A stretch of DNA of 61,259 nucleotides from contig JAFYWV010000067.1 in NCBI GenBank assembly GCA_017546505.1, positions 1 through 61,259 on the forward strand, given 5' to 3'. A program made the position numbers and the translations under genes. Under the pieces are notes generated by a model, which ran no database searches, was not told where the DNA came from, and saw only the letters and a program-made list of their open reading frames with translations. This stretch comes from Bacteroidaceae bacterium. GTDB taxonomy: Bacteria > Bacteroidota > Bacteroidia > Bacteroidales > Bacteroidaceae. Position 1 is the first letter of the stretch, and every line of letters starts with the position of its first letter. This document shows, in pieces, positions 1 to 7,719 of the stretch.

Positions 1-142
1 CGATATGGAAATTGCACTATAAATTTATATAGCCCAACAATTCCGTCCTCTACTTTTGTACCAAAACTATATATAGTTTTGGTACAAAAGTAGAGGACGG
101 AATTGTTGGGCTATATAAATTTATAGTGCAATTTCCATATCG
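1..142. repeat. Perfect 142-bp palindrome at the window edge
   Basis: Every base i from 1 to 71 is the complement of base 143-i, so the two 71-bp arms are perfect with no loop; the centre is the AT-rich stretch around 63-80. The right arm contains the last codons and stop of the HNH-motif gene, so the left arm is a mirror copy of a gene end. Such a long perfect arm that runs exactly to the sequence edge is most simply a fold-back artefact of library preparation or assembly. A real hairpin end or a very long natural inverted repeat cannot be excluded from sequence alone. Confidence 0.95.
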
Positions 143-1944
143 TCGAATTTTTCTACAAATTCCTCCTGACTATTATAGCCGAGATCTACACTCATAAATG
201 AAGCAAGTTCAAAGAGTTTGGTATTTATATCAACAATGTTATTATTATCTATAGCATTTTGTATTCCATTTCTAATTGAAGTGAATTGAACTTTATGTGC
301 TCGCATAGTTTCAATAGTGACTGTATCAAATGTTTTCTCTGCCTCCTTAATATCATTTATGCGCTCATCAAATATTTCTTCAATTCGCATTCGACGTTTT
401 TCTGCCTTGACGCTAAATAAGTCTATCTTGTCCAATAACAACATAAACATTGTTGATGCAATACCAGATAACATTGTTGACAAGATTACAGACCAAGGCT
501 CAGTAACACCAATTTTATTCAAAAGTGCTTCAATTCCAATACCACATATGGCAATAACACTTCCACCTAGAATTTTTATAATAGCATCACCCTTTTGCGC
601 TGCAGTCATTTGACTTGCTTGCTTACCGAACAAGACCTTGCCAGCTTGTACAAAAACTTTTATACCCTCTTTAACGACTTTAAGAATCTGCTTGAAAATA
701 CCGACAAAGAGACTAATAACACCTTCAATTAAAGAAGATATAAAGCCTTTTACAAATTCCCATACGTTATCACTAAGGAATGACATAGCATTGTCAAGTA
801 CATACTTTTTAACTCTACCAAAGCGAATCTTAAAGGCTTGTGACGTAGACTCTGCATTTACACCCTCTTTAAGCCCGTTATTAAAAATGTCTGAGATTTC
901 ATAATATAATGGCTTGATTATAAATAGGATGACATTTCCTACAACATAATCCTTTGATTGATTTGCAGCATTAGATGCTGATTTTCTCCAAATTTCTTTA
1001 GTATTTCCAGTTCCTTGTCCTGTGATATTTGCAAGGATAGCCTTATCTGCATCGTTATTTATATGCTTCTGAGCATCTTTTTCCATCTGAAGCATATTTT
1101 CTTTTGCTTCTTCAGAAATACCAAGATTAGGACGACCTCCCTTTTCGCGGTTTCGTTGATCTTCAACAAACTCAGAATTAGTCATATCAAACTTACCACC
1201 TTGTCCAGGAGCACCTGCACCTCTGTTAATACGCGCAGATGTAAGAGCATAATTTGTATCGTTGTTTGCGATATTCTTAATATCTTCATCAGTCAAAGCA
1301 TAGTTACCTTTTAGCTGATCATGAATTTGCTTCAAAGGAACAATATGGTCAACCTCCGCCTGATGGTCATGCTTATATTTTTCTACATTTCTACGTGCAT
1401 CAGGATTGCTTCTGTATTGATAAACATTTTTCTCTCCAGTATACTCATCTGTAGCATTTATCCTGCCTCCATTATTATCAAACTTGTCCTGCTTATATTG
1501 ATTGAGACGTTCCTTATCTTCATACTCACCTCTATTATAAGCCTGACGAGTGTTTTCACCATATTGAGTGAAATCTTCTCGTGTTTGGTCACCTACATTC
1601 TTCCATTCTGTATAGCCATCAGGAACTATTGTGTCTGTTTCAACCTGATCATAGTTGAATGACCTGCACTGAGATACAATTCTTGATGCTGTTAATCCTT
1701 TCTTACGTAATTTTCGAGTTGCAGATGTTGACTCTAGCAAACCATCGGCTATTGACATAAATACAGGAACAACTACTTCGTCAACAAGGTTACCTGACTT
1801 TTCAAATTCTTGGTACACCTCATCAACTACTATACGAGTCTCTTTCTTATCATATAATTCCGCTTCTTTTAATTTTGAAACTAGTTCTAATGGAGAAGCA
1901 TTTCTGATGCTATCTTCTAACTCTTGTAATTTATTCTTGTCCAT
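121..1944 (-). CDS. HNH-motif protein with C-terminal membrane segments
   Basis: Not a family I can name. The N-terminal ~90 residues are helical and charged. Around residues 190-250 (numbered from the ATG ending at 1962) there is an HNH-like core: EVDHIVPLK with Asp205-His206, then NNDTNYALTSARIN supplying Asn residues, the spacing expected of a beta-beta-alpha-metal nuclease. From about residue 335 to 520 come four hydrophobic stretches (near 338-355, 400-425, 465-490, 495-520), then a charged helical tail. A nuclease motif joined to a membrane part suggests a membrane-tethered or membrane-disrupting effector; this is inference. It is the last gene of a five-gene leftward operon. I prefer the ATG at 1944, which leaves 4 bp after the upstream stop; an ATG at 1962 would overlap the upstream gene by 14 bp. 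The final codons lie inside the edge palindrome, but the stop is present. Confidence 0.8.
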   Translation of the reverse strand: MDKNKLQELEDSIRNASPLELVSKLKEAELYDKKETRIVVDEVYQEFEKSGNLVDEVVVPVFMSIADGLLESTSATRKLRKKGLTASRIVSQCRSFNYDQVETDTIVPDGYTEWKNVGDQTREDFTQYGENTRQAYNRGEYEDKERLNQYKQDKFDNNGGRINATDEYTGEKNVYQYRSNPDARRNVEKYKHDHQAEVDHIVPLKQIHDQLKGNYALTDEDIKNIANNDTNYALTSARINRGAGAPGQGGKFDMTNSEFVEDQRNREKGGRPNLGISEEAKENMLQMEKDAQKHINNDADKAILANITGQGTGNTKEIWRKSASNAANQSKDYVVGNVILFIIKPLYYEISDIFNNGLKEGVNAESTSQAFKIRFGRVKKYVLDNAMSFLSDNVWEFVKGFISSLIEGVISLFVGIFKQILKVVKEGIKVFVQAGKVLFGKQASQMTAAQKGDAIIKILGGSVIAICGIGIEALLNKIGVTEPWSVILSTMLSGIASTMFMLLLDKIDLFSVKAEKRRMRIEEIFDERINDIKEAEKTFDTVTIETMRAHKVQFTSIRNGIQNAIDNNNIVDINTKLFELASFMSVDLGYNSQEEFVEKFDDMEIAL

Positions 1945-1948
1945 AATT

Positions 1949-2866
1949 TTAGGCGGCTTCATTAAGTTTCTTTATATCTTCCTTTTGCTTGCGCATTTCC
2001 TCCTTTACAGCTGCTACATTTGAGCTGACCTTTTCTGTCTTACCCTCCATAGTGATGTTTTTATCAACCATTGACTTTAAGACTTTTGAAATTGAGACCA
2101 TCGCCATAATTTCTGCCTGTTGTGATTTGGGAAGCAGTTTTATACTCATTTGTTCACGAACAAGCTTGTGAGCAAAACTTATACAACGTATCATCAGGAA
2201 ATTAACAGAATTGTCAAGTCTATTGAGGAGTGCACGATATAACTCAATCAAGGAAAGGTAATATTCTGCAATAAGTTCTAACGCTTGTTTAATATTGCGT
2301 AGTTTTACCAATTCAGAATCCATTCGCGCCATTTCTTCTTCGAGACGTTTTTTCTCTTCTTTTACACGCTCTAATGTTTCCTTGGCTTTTTTTCTCGTAT
2401 AAAAACCTAAGGTAACTATCGCTAAAGAATTGCTCTTGAATGGATTCTTCTTGAAGTCAATCAAATATAAATCCGCCTTAGACTTCATAGAATCGACTTT
2501 TAGAGTTTTCCCAGAGAAATATTCTTTAAGATACTCATCTGATACAGTGATGTCCTTTAGCTTCTTCATCTTCTCCGCGAAAGCAGGAAAAAGCTCTGTT
2601 TTAATAGTCTCTTTGGAACTATTAATAGATTTAACCTGTGCTTCAATTTCCGAGCTAAGGTTATCCACTTCTTTCTCAAAATATGCTTTATGAGCTTCAA
2701 ATCGACGCATGACATCTTCGTACATTTTGTCTGCTTCTTCAAAGGTCGCTTGCCCAGTGAAAGACTTGTAGCCACTTGAGATAGCTCGCCCTGTGGCTTT
2801 AACTGCATTTGATATTGCAGATGTTACAGCTTTGGCTTTTCTGCCAATCCAACCAAAGATTCCCAT
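1949..2866 (-). CDS. Coiled-coil protein with amphipathic N-terminal helix
   Basis: About 305 residues, family not recognised. It begins MGIFGWIGRKAKAV and continues as a Lys/Ala/Ser-rich amphipathic helix to about residue 38, the kind of segment that lies on or inserts into membranes. The rest is predicted largely alpha-helical and highly charged, with a strong coiled coil around KKRLEEEMARMDSELVKL and a final Lys/Glu-rich heptad region. There is no signal peptide or clear transmembrane span. The start at 2866 sits 3-5 bp after the TerB-like stop; an in-frame ATG at 2908 would overlap that gene by 38 bp and add residues that look unlike an N-terminus. Co-transcription with the HNH-motif gene is likely. 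A scaffold or membrane-acting partner is a guess. Confidence 0.8.
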   Translation of the reverse strand: MGIFGWIGRKAKAVTSAISNAVKATGRAISSGYKSFTGQATFEEADKMYEDVMRRFEAHKAYFEKEVDNLSSEIEAQVKSINSSKETIKTELFPAFAEKMKKLKDITVSDEYLKEYFSGKTLKVDSMKSKADLYLIDFKKNPFKSNSLAIVTLGFYTRKKAKETLERVKEEKKRLEEEMARMDSELVKLRNIKQALELIAEYYLSLIELYRALLNRLDNSVNFLMIRCISFAHKLVREQMSIKLLPKSQQAEIMAMVSISKVLKSMVDKNITMEGKTEKVSSNVAAVKEEMRKQKEDIKKLNEAA

Positions 2867-2870
2867 ATTT

Positions 2871-3275
2871 TTATTCTTTAGCGTTAATATACATAAGTCC
2901 GACTTCAAGGAAATCTGAAAAATCCTTGCTCCAACGAATTAATCTTTCTGTTTCCTTTCTTGGAAGCATAAATGTATCAGATAATTTATAAATCCAATTC
3001 ATTTCATTGATATCTATCTCCTTATCTGTATAAAGTATGCCACAGAGTTCAATAATTACACTTCTTTTGATAGGCACAGAACTGTATCTAAATGCTGATA
3101 CCGCATCCTCAAATGAAATTCCAACTGTTTCATAATCTGTCAAATTAAGTTCTGTCAGATATGTTTCGTACTCGGCCTTTTCACAATCTTTTTCTTCGCC
3201 ATTCACTTTCATTGCTTGGATGGCAAGTTCCATAAAGGCTTTTCCTTCGTTATCATTCAATAAATATAAAAACAT
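2871..3275 (-). CDS. TerB-like protein
   Basis: A 134-residue, acidic, all-helical protein. Two spots resemble the paired acidic signature of TerB domains: NGEEKDCEKAEYETYL near residues 26-42 and DKEIDINEMNWI near residues 93-104, where TerB proteins typically have a D-G-x-(I/V)-x3-E pattern. TerB domains come from the tellurite-resistance operon and recur in membrane-linked stress and phage-defence gene sets; they are thought to bind divalent metal and to act with membrane partners. It lies 2 bp downstream of the membrane coiled-coil gene and just upstream of the amphipathic coiled-coil gene, so it is probably part of the same complex. No signal peptide. Family call is from motif resemblance only. 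Confidence 0.7.
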   Translation of the reverse strand: MFLYLLNDNEGKAFMELAIQAMKVNGEEKDCEKAEYETYLTELNLTDYETVGISFEDAVSAFRYSSVPIKRSVIIELCGILYTDKEIDINEMNWIYKLSDTFMLPRKETERLIRWSKDFSDFLEVGLMYINAKE

Positions 3276-3277
3276 AA

Positions 3278-4909
3278 TTATTTCTTTTTTCCGTTAATAT
3301 CAAATTCTGTCACCTCTACTGTGTATTCGTTTCTATAATGAACCTGTCCGTTTTCATAGAATACCTGCTCTATATTCACATTTCCCGTTGTATCATAATT
3401 CCTTGTTTTATAAATTCTATCATCTTCATACTCCACTTCATAGACAACACACCCTTTTTGTTTCATCACAGATTTAACAAGATTACCGTCCTTATAATGA
3501 TTGGAGACAATATTTCCCGTTTCTGCATCAAAAAATTCCTCCATACGGTTTGGTTTCAAACTTGGTTCCGCCGTAGGCACATCTTGTTTTAAAATAGGCT
3601 CATCGCCTCCTACACCCACATTTGGGAATTTCATTCCTTTAGAAATAGTACGGAGTACAATCTGCAATAGCTCCTTACTCTCTGCGATATTGCCAGACAA
3701 CACTTCGATGGCATTTATTACATTAATAGAAAATTTATCAGCACTTTCATTACGCAAACCATCCATTTTTGAGATTGATTCATCCAAAGCCATTAAGTCA
3801 GACTTATCAACCAATTCAGCAGTTTTCTGTTCTACAGTCTTGCATACATAGGTGGCCTGGTTAGAAATTTCTTCTAATGAATGTTGCGTCAGTTTTATTT
3901 CATCTGAAACTGTTCTAATTTGACCAAGTATCACAGTGTCGGATTTCTCCAAAGAAGCGGCAATTGCTTTCTGTCCGGAGATCAAAGAATCCATACCTGA
4001 CTCAAGACCCGCTTTGAGCTCTGAGCTTCGGCTATCCAAAGACTGCAACAATGAATCAGTCATTTGGATTTGGGCAGCAAAGCCATCATCTGCAAGTTTT
4101 GAAACAGAACCCAAACCGGATGCTACGAGATTCGATATTTCATTCTTGTTTGATTCTAATTGACCCTTCAATTCTACAGAAATATTAGAAAATAGTTCTT
4201 TCGATTGTGACATAAACGAAATGATCATATCAGACTTATCTAACAACTCTGCGGCTTTCTGGTCTACACTCCTGCATATGTGGACAGTATTGTTAGATAT
4301 TCCTTCTAACGAGTGCTGCAATGCGTCATTATGCTCTTTTGAGAGTTTTATGAGATTATCGGAAGAGGTATTGCATTCACTTTTGAGAATCTCAGTACCA
4401 GAGACAACTGACAGTTTTATTTCATCTGAAACTGTTCTAATTTGACCAAGTATCACAGTGTCGGATTTCTCCAAAGAAGCGGCAATTGCTTTCTGTCCAG
4501 AGATCAAAGAATCCATACCTGACTCAAGACCCGCTTTGAGCTCTGAGCTTCGGCTATCCAAAGACTGCAACAATGAATCAGTCATTTGGATTTGGGCAGC
4601 AAAGCCATCATCTGCAAGTTTTGAGACAGAATCCAAACCGGATACTACGAGATTCGATATTTCATTCTTGTTTGATTCAGAATGGCTCTTCAATTCAGAA
4701 TATATTTTACATATTAAATCTTCCAAATCTGCAAACCTCTTATCAAACGAAGCTTTCTCTTTCTCATAAGTAGCTACCAGATATATGACGAACAGAACTA
4801 CAAAAATTGCAAGCAAAGTTGCCCACAGCCATATAGGTAAATACATTCTGACCAACAGAGCACCCAAAATAACCAACAGTAAAAAACTTGTAATAATTCT
4901 CAGTTTCAT
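3278..4909 (-). CDS. Membrane-anchored coiled-coil protein with MORN-like C-terminus
   Basis: 543 residues. Two hydrophobic segments (about 5-21 and 25-47) separated by a short loop anchor the N-terminus; the following KEKASFDKRF starts a long helical, Ser/Asp/Leu-rich coiled-coil region to about residue 400. This region contains two nearly identical 89-residue blocks (encoded at 4412-4678 and 3890-4156), a recent internal duplication with 174-codon period. After a Pro-rich linker the last ~95 residues contain YKDGNLVKS, FYENGQVHYRNEY and FDINGKKK, which resemble MORN-variant (YwqK-type) repeats. The domain plan, two helices then a long rod, recalls signal-transducing or motor-associated membrane proteins, but there are no MotA-type motifs. 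Its position as first large gene of the operon suggests a sensor or membrane platform. Function unknown. Confidence 0.8.
   Translation of the reverse strand: MKLRIITSFLLLVILGALLVRMYLPIWLWATLLAIFVVLFVIYLVATYEKEKASFDKRFADLEDLICKIYSELKSHSESNKNEISNLVVSGLDSVSKLADDGFAAQIQMTDSLLQSLDSRSSELKAGLESGMDSLISGQKAIAASLEKSDTVILGQIRTVSDEIKLSVVSGTEILKSECNTSSDNLIKLSKEHNDALQHSLEGISNNTVHICRSVDQKAAELLDKSDMIISFMSQSKELFSNISVELKGQLESNKNEISNLVASGLGSVSKLADDGFAAQIQMTDSLLQSLDSRSSELKAGLESGMDSLISGQKAIAASLEKSDTVILGQIRTVSDEIKLTQHSLEEISNQATYVCKTVEQKTAELVDKSDLMALDESISKMDGLRNESADKFSINVINAIEVLSGNIAESKELLQIVLRTISKGMKFPNVGVGGDEPILKQDVPTAEPSLKPNRMEEFFDAETGNIVSNHYKDGNLVKSVMKQKGCVVYEVEYEDDRIYKTRNYDTTGNVNIEQVFYENGQVHYRNEYTVEVTEFDINGKKK
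3890..4156 (-). repeat. Intragenic direct repeat, copy 2 (C-proximal)
   Basis: 267 bp that match 4412-4678 with only 4 substitutions by base-by-base comparison. It encodes the C-proximal copy of the coiled-coil block in the membrane coiled-coil protein. The reading frame is kept and the period is 522 bp. Confidence 0.95.
4412..4678 (-). repeat. Intragenic direct repeat, copy 1 (N-proximal)
   Basis: Partner of 3890-4156. The flanking sequence between copies is also distantly repeated at the protein level (HSLEGISNN versus HSLEEISNQ), pointing to an older unit with a recent conversion or duplication of the core. Confidence 0.95.
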
Positions 4910-4945
4910 AGAATATTATTTTTATTCAAGAATAAATCATTTATT

Positions 4946-5167
4946 TCACCCCATTCTCACCACATCATGATACACAGTGTTCAATGCGCCAAGACGTTTC
5001 ACATCAATGCCATATACACGCATAAAGGCATCGGCAACGGCTTGACCACCGTTGATGGTAAGTGGGTTGCTCATAGAATTTGTTACTACGTCTACCGACA
5101 TACCACGCTCGATGCGTATTCCGCTTGTAAGCTTCATCTGTTTTACTATTACTCTGAATAGTGGCAT
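4946..5167 (-). CDS. Small DUF6140-like protein
   Basis: 73 residues with no signal peptide or membrane segment. The pattern RxERGMSVDVVTNSMSNPLT followed by an INGG turn and a conserved end resembles the Bacteroidales family I remember as DUF6140; the assignment is from memory and its function is unknown. A well-formed Bacteroidetes promoter (5190-5220) lies just upstream, and the next gene starts 36 bp downstream on the same strand after a small AT-rich hairpin (4921-4936), so this is probably the first gene of the leftward operon. Its base composition is less AT-rich than the four following genes, so it may instead be a resident gene behind which the others were inserted. Confidence 0.75.
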   Translation of the reverse strand: MPLFRVIVKQMKLTSGIRIERGMSVDVVTNSMSNPLTINGGQAVADAFMRVYGIDVKRLGALNTVYHDVVRMG

Positions 5168-5189
5168 AGTAATAGGTTTAATTTATTCG

Positions 5190-5220
5190 CAAATATATCC
5201 TTATTTTTCATTTTCGCAAA
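5190..5220 (-). promoter_or_regulatory. Promoter of the leftward operon
   Basis: On the minus strand a TTTG (5217-5220) is followed after 19 bp by TATATTTG (5190-5197), an exact match to the Bacteroidetes -33/-7 consensus with ideal spacing. The start codon at 5167 follows about 16 nt after the expected transcription start. Confidence 0.75.
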
Positions 5221-5556
5221 CCATTTGTTAATTTTTGTCAACACAAAAGTAGAAGGGTACAAAAAAGGCGCAGGCTCCTTGCTGTCTTCAATCATCGAAA
5301 TACAGGCATCGTCAAACGCCTAAAGAGAAGATGAGTTAAAGAAACAAAAAAACACGCTATCTAGTATATACGACAATGCATACCGCATTGCATCTATACA
5401 AAACAGTGAGCGTTGTGTCCTTCATCCCTTATCTTACTTTAAATTGGCTATTTCGTATTTCAGGATAAAGCAAAAAAACAATTTGTATGTTGGAACAACC
5501 TTGGGCAATATATACCGCTGAAAGAGTTCAAAAAAATAATGTAACAGTTACACCAC
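5221..5556. other. Intergenic region with no supported gene
   Basis: About 336 bp between the operon promoter and the stop of the cytochrome c biogenesis gene. Mixed composition, several A-runs, no open frame with coding character, no tRNA-like fold. A short palindrome with arms GTAAC and GTTAC at 5540-5550 could be part of a weak terminator for the gene to the right. This stretch marks the border between AT-rich sequence on the left and ordinary sequence on the right. Confidence 0.6.
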
Positions 5557-6987
5557 TCACGCATAGCTGTGCAGGCCACCAAGCAGGTAGTTCACGCCAA
5601 AGAAGGTGAACAGCACTGCCAGAAAAGCCACAATGCAGAATATGTGGAATGCAACGGGCTTTGAGATAAAACGCAGCGAGTGCGAGTGGAAGCCCATTGA
5701 GCACAATAGCAGCGTCACCAGCGCCCACACCTCTTTGGGGTCCCACCCCCAGTAGCGCCCCCAGGAGAGGTTGCCCCACACTGCCCCAATGAAAATTCCG
5801 CCTGCAAGCAGCATTGTGGCCGGATAGAGCAACAAGCGCCCAAGCACTGCCTGTTGCGCCTTTCTTTTTGCATCCTTTTGGCACAATGCAACGACAGCAT
5901 TCACGGCTGTGCAAGCAAGCAGTGCGTAAGCAATTATTATTGTTGTCACGTGGATGCTCAATAAAGGGGTGCGCAGTATTGGCTGTACATCACTGTCGCC
6001 GTCGAGGCCGAGCGCAGCAACAACAAAAAACATAGCGGCAACAACAACGAGTAATCTACTCAATAGCACGAAGCGTTTCTTGCGCCCCAGAGCAACTGCA
6101 AGCAACATTACAAAAAGAACAAACAGCATAAGCGCCTCGGCACCATTTGTTGCCGGGAACACGCCACGCCCGTGCCACAGTATGCACAAAAACAAAAAAG
6201 ACACCGGCAGCGCCACCCACATTCTCCTGGCGAGAATGCTCAGAGACATAATATCCCTCTCTTTTTTTACAGCAACCTTTACACTTTCACCTTTCACCTT
6301 TCCGTTTCCGGTTTTCCCTTTAATCTGCTGCAGCAAGGCTTTGAAGCCGCTCTGTCTGTCAAAGAAAAGCAAAAGGAACGAGAAGAACACCATTGCATAG
6401 CCCAAGTAACTTATCGGGCGGCCATACACATCGTGCGAGACCAACAGCCACAGGCAACCGTCCTCTACTCCTTTTATACAGAACTGATAGCCATTGATTT
6501 TTATAGGAGCATTCAACGACAAGGTATGTAAATCAGATGCCTTGATGTTATCGGCACGGATATATGCCTTGTAGTCACTTGGAGCACCGTTATCCAGGTA
6601 TATAGTATCGACACTCACCAATTGCAGACGGAACGGCAGCTTCTCCAGTTGCCCGTCGTGCATTTCAAACATAGAAGCCGGTACACCACCCTCTGAAATT
6701 GCCATATCCCCACGCTTTGAGGTGAGGAACGACACAAATGCGCCAAGCAACACCACCACTAACGATGCGTGCAACAGGATTAGTGAAACACGCCTTTGGG
6801 TGCGCAATATATATGCAGTGGCTGTCACTGCAAGCAGCGCCCACAAGGCAATGAACCACCACGAATGGTAAATATTTTCAAGAGCAAACGGCAAGCCATA
6901 GATATTCTCTATCAGGGTTGCTGCAACCAGCACTGCCACAAGCACCCCTGCGCCACCAAAAGAGACTATTTCAAGAACTTTCGTCAT
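5557..6987 (-). CDS. Fused ResB/CcsA-type cytochrome c biogenesis protein
   Basis: 476 residues, polytopic membrane protein of the system II type that carries and attaches haem to apocytochrome c outside the inner membrane. The N-terminal ~215 residues look like a shortened ResB (CcsB) part: three hydrophobic helices, an extracytoplasmic segment with INGYQFCIKG, and a fourth helix. The C-terminal half is CcsA (CcsC/ResC): the tryptophan-rich WWD-type motif WGRYWGWDPKEVW ends near residue 422 (Asp416), preceded and followed by helices with conserved His. Between the halves is a Lys/Gly-rich linker (about 225-245) encoded by an unusual TTTCACC-type tract. Only 3 bp separate it from mntP upstream, so the two are probably co-transcribed. 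Such fused proteins are usual in Bacteroidales, where they serve cytochromes such as NrfA. Confidence 0.9.
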   Translation of the reverse strand: MTKVLEIVSFGGAGVLVAVLVAATLIENIYGLPFALENIYHSWWFIALWALLAVTATAYILRTQRRVSLILLHASLVVVLLGAFVSFLTSKRGDMAISEGGVPASMFEMHDGQLEKLPFRLQLVSVDTIYLDNGAPSDYKAYIRADNIKASDLHTLSLNAPIKINGYQFCIKGVEDGCLWLLVSHDVYGRPISYLGYAMVFFSFLLLFFDRQSGFKALLQQIKGKTGNGKVKGESVKVAVKKERDIMSLSILARRMWVALPVSFLFLCILWHGRGVFPATNGAEALMLFVLFVMLLAVALGRKKRFVLLSRLLVVVAAMFFVVAALGLDGDSDVQPILRTPLLSIHVTTIIIAYALLACTAVNAVVALCQKDAKRKAQQAVLGRLLLYPATMLLAGGIFIGAVWGNLSWGRYWGWDPKEVWALVTLLLCSMGFHSHSLRFISKPVAFHIFCIVAFLAVLFTFFGVNYLLGGLHSYA

Positions 6988-6990
6988 CCG

Positions 6991-7566
6991 TCAGGCTGTA
7001 AGATGTTCAATTAGCACTCTTGTACCTATGAGCAGGAGAATTATTCCGCCCCACATCTCGGCACGCAGCCTTTTTGCAAAGCCATTGCCACACTTAAGGC
7101 CAAGCCCCAAACCGACAACTGTCAGCACAAACGATACAAGAAATATCACACCCAGAGGATAGCACAAGGATGCAACTGTTTCATAACCCATACACGAGAA
7201 CGATATACCCACGGCTAGAGCATCAATGCTTGTAGCTATAGCCAATGTAAAAATCACCTTATAACGACGCGGGTTAAAGCGTTTCTTCTCCTCTTCCTTG
7301 AAGGACTCTACAATCATCCTTGCGCCCAAAAATCCCAGGATACCGAATGCGACCCAATGGTCGACACTCTCTATAAGTTCTCGGCACAGGTCGGTTCCCC
7401 ACCAGCCCAAGAAGGGGTTGAGAGCCTGAAAGAAGCCAAACAGCAGTGCCATTGTGAGCATAGGCCTCCACACAACCTTTTTAAAGAAAATGCCGCTTGC
7501 AATGGAAACTGCAAAACAGTCCATAGCAAGAGCCAACGCCATAAGCCAAACCTCAATATGTGTCAT
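6991..7566 (-). CDS. mntP: MntP-type manganese efflux pump
   Basis: 191 residues, six predicted membrane helices in two repeated halves. The two signature stretches with conserved acidic residues are seen: ALAMDCFAVSIASG near residues 12-25 and ATSIDALAVGISF near 110-122, as in the MntP (formerly DUF204/YebN) family, which exports Mn2+ across the inner membrane. Length agrees with the family. A -7 box lies at 7587-7594, so this is probably the first gene of a two-gene unit with the cytochrome c biogenesis gene. In other bacteria mntP is controlled by manganese through a riboswitch or MntR; I see no such element in the short leader here. Confidence 0.93.
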   Translation of the reverse strand: MTHIEVWLMALALAMDCFAVSIASGIFFKKVVWRPMLTMALLFGFFQALNPFLGWWGTDLCRELIESVDHWVAFGILGFLGARMIVESFKEEEKKRFNPRRYKVIFTLAIATSIDALAVGISFSCMGYETVASLCYPLGVIFLVSFVLTVVGLGLGLKCGNGFAKRLRAEMWGGIILLLIGTRVLIEHLTA

Positions 7567-7586
7567 ACAATAATATTATTTTCACA

Positions 7587-7594
7587 CAAAAATA
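7587..7594 (-). promoter_or_regulatory. Probable -7 box for mntP
   Basis: The minus strand reads TATTTTTG, an exact -7 match, about 20 bp before the mntP start codon. A matching -33 TTTG at the right distance is not evident, so this is only half a promoter. Confidence 0.45.
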
Positions 7595-7644
7595 CATTAT
7601 TTATTATATATATGCAGTAAAAACAATAAAAAGAATTAAAGCTG

Positions 7645-7675
7645 TTGCAAAAACAAAAAAATGCCCATAACTTTG
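7645..7675 (+). promoter_or_regulatory. tmRNA promoter
   Basis: TTG at 7645-7647, then 20 bp, then TAACTTTG at 7668-7675, a good Bacteroidetes-type promoter about 45 bp before the mature tmRNA 5' end. Confidence 0.65.
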
Positions 7676-7719
7676 TAGCAGGAATAAGACGATTGTTTAA
7701 TCATCTTTCTTACTATGCC

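Noticed and set aside
1-142. Covalently closed hairpin telomere
   Set aside because: A perfect palindrome would fit, but no protelomerase gene or known telomere boxes are seen and the rest is ordinary chromosome; fold-back artefact is simpler.
3278-4909. ZorA/MotA-type motor protein
   Set aside because: It has two membrane helices and a long coiled coil, but only two helices, no MotA-family motif, and no ZorB-like partner.
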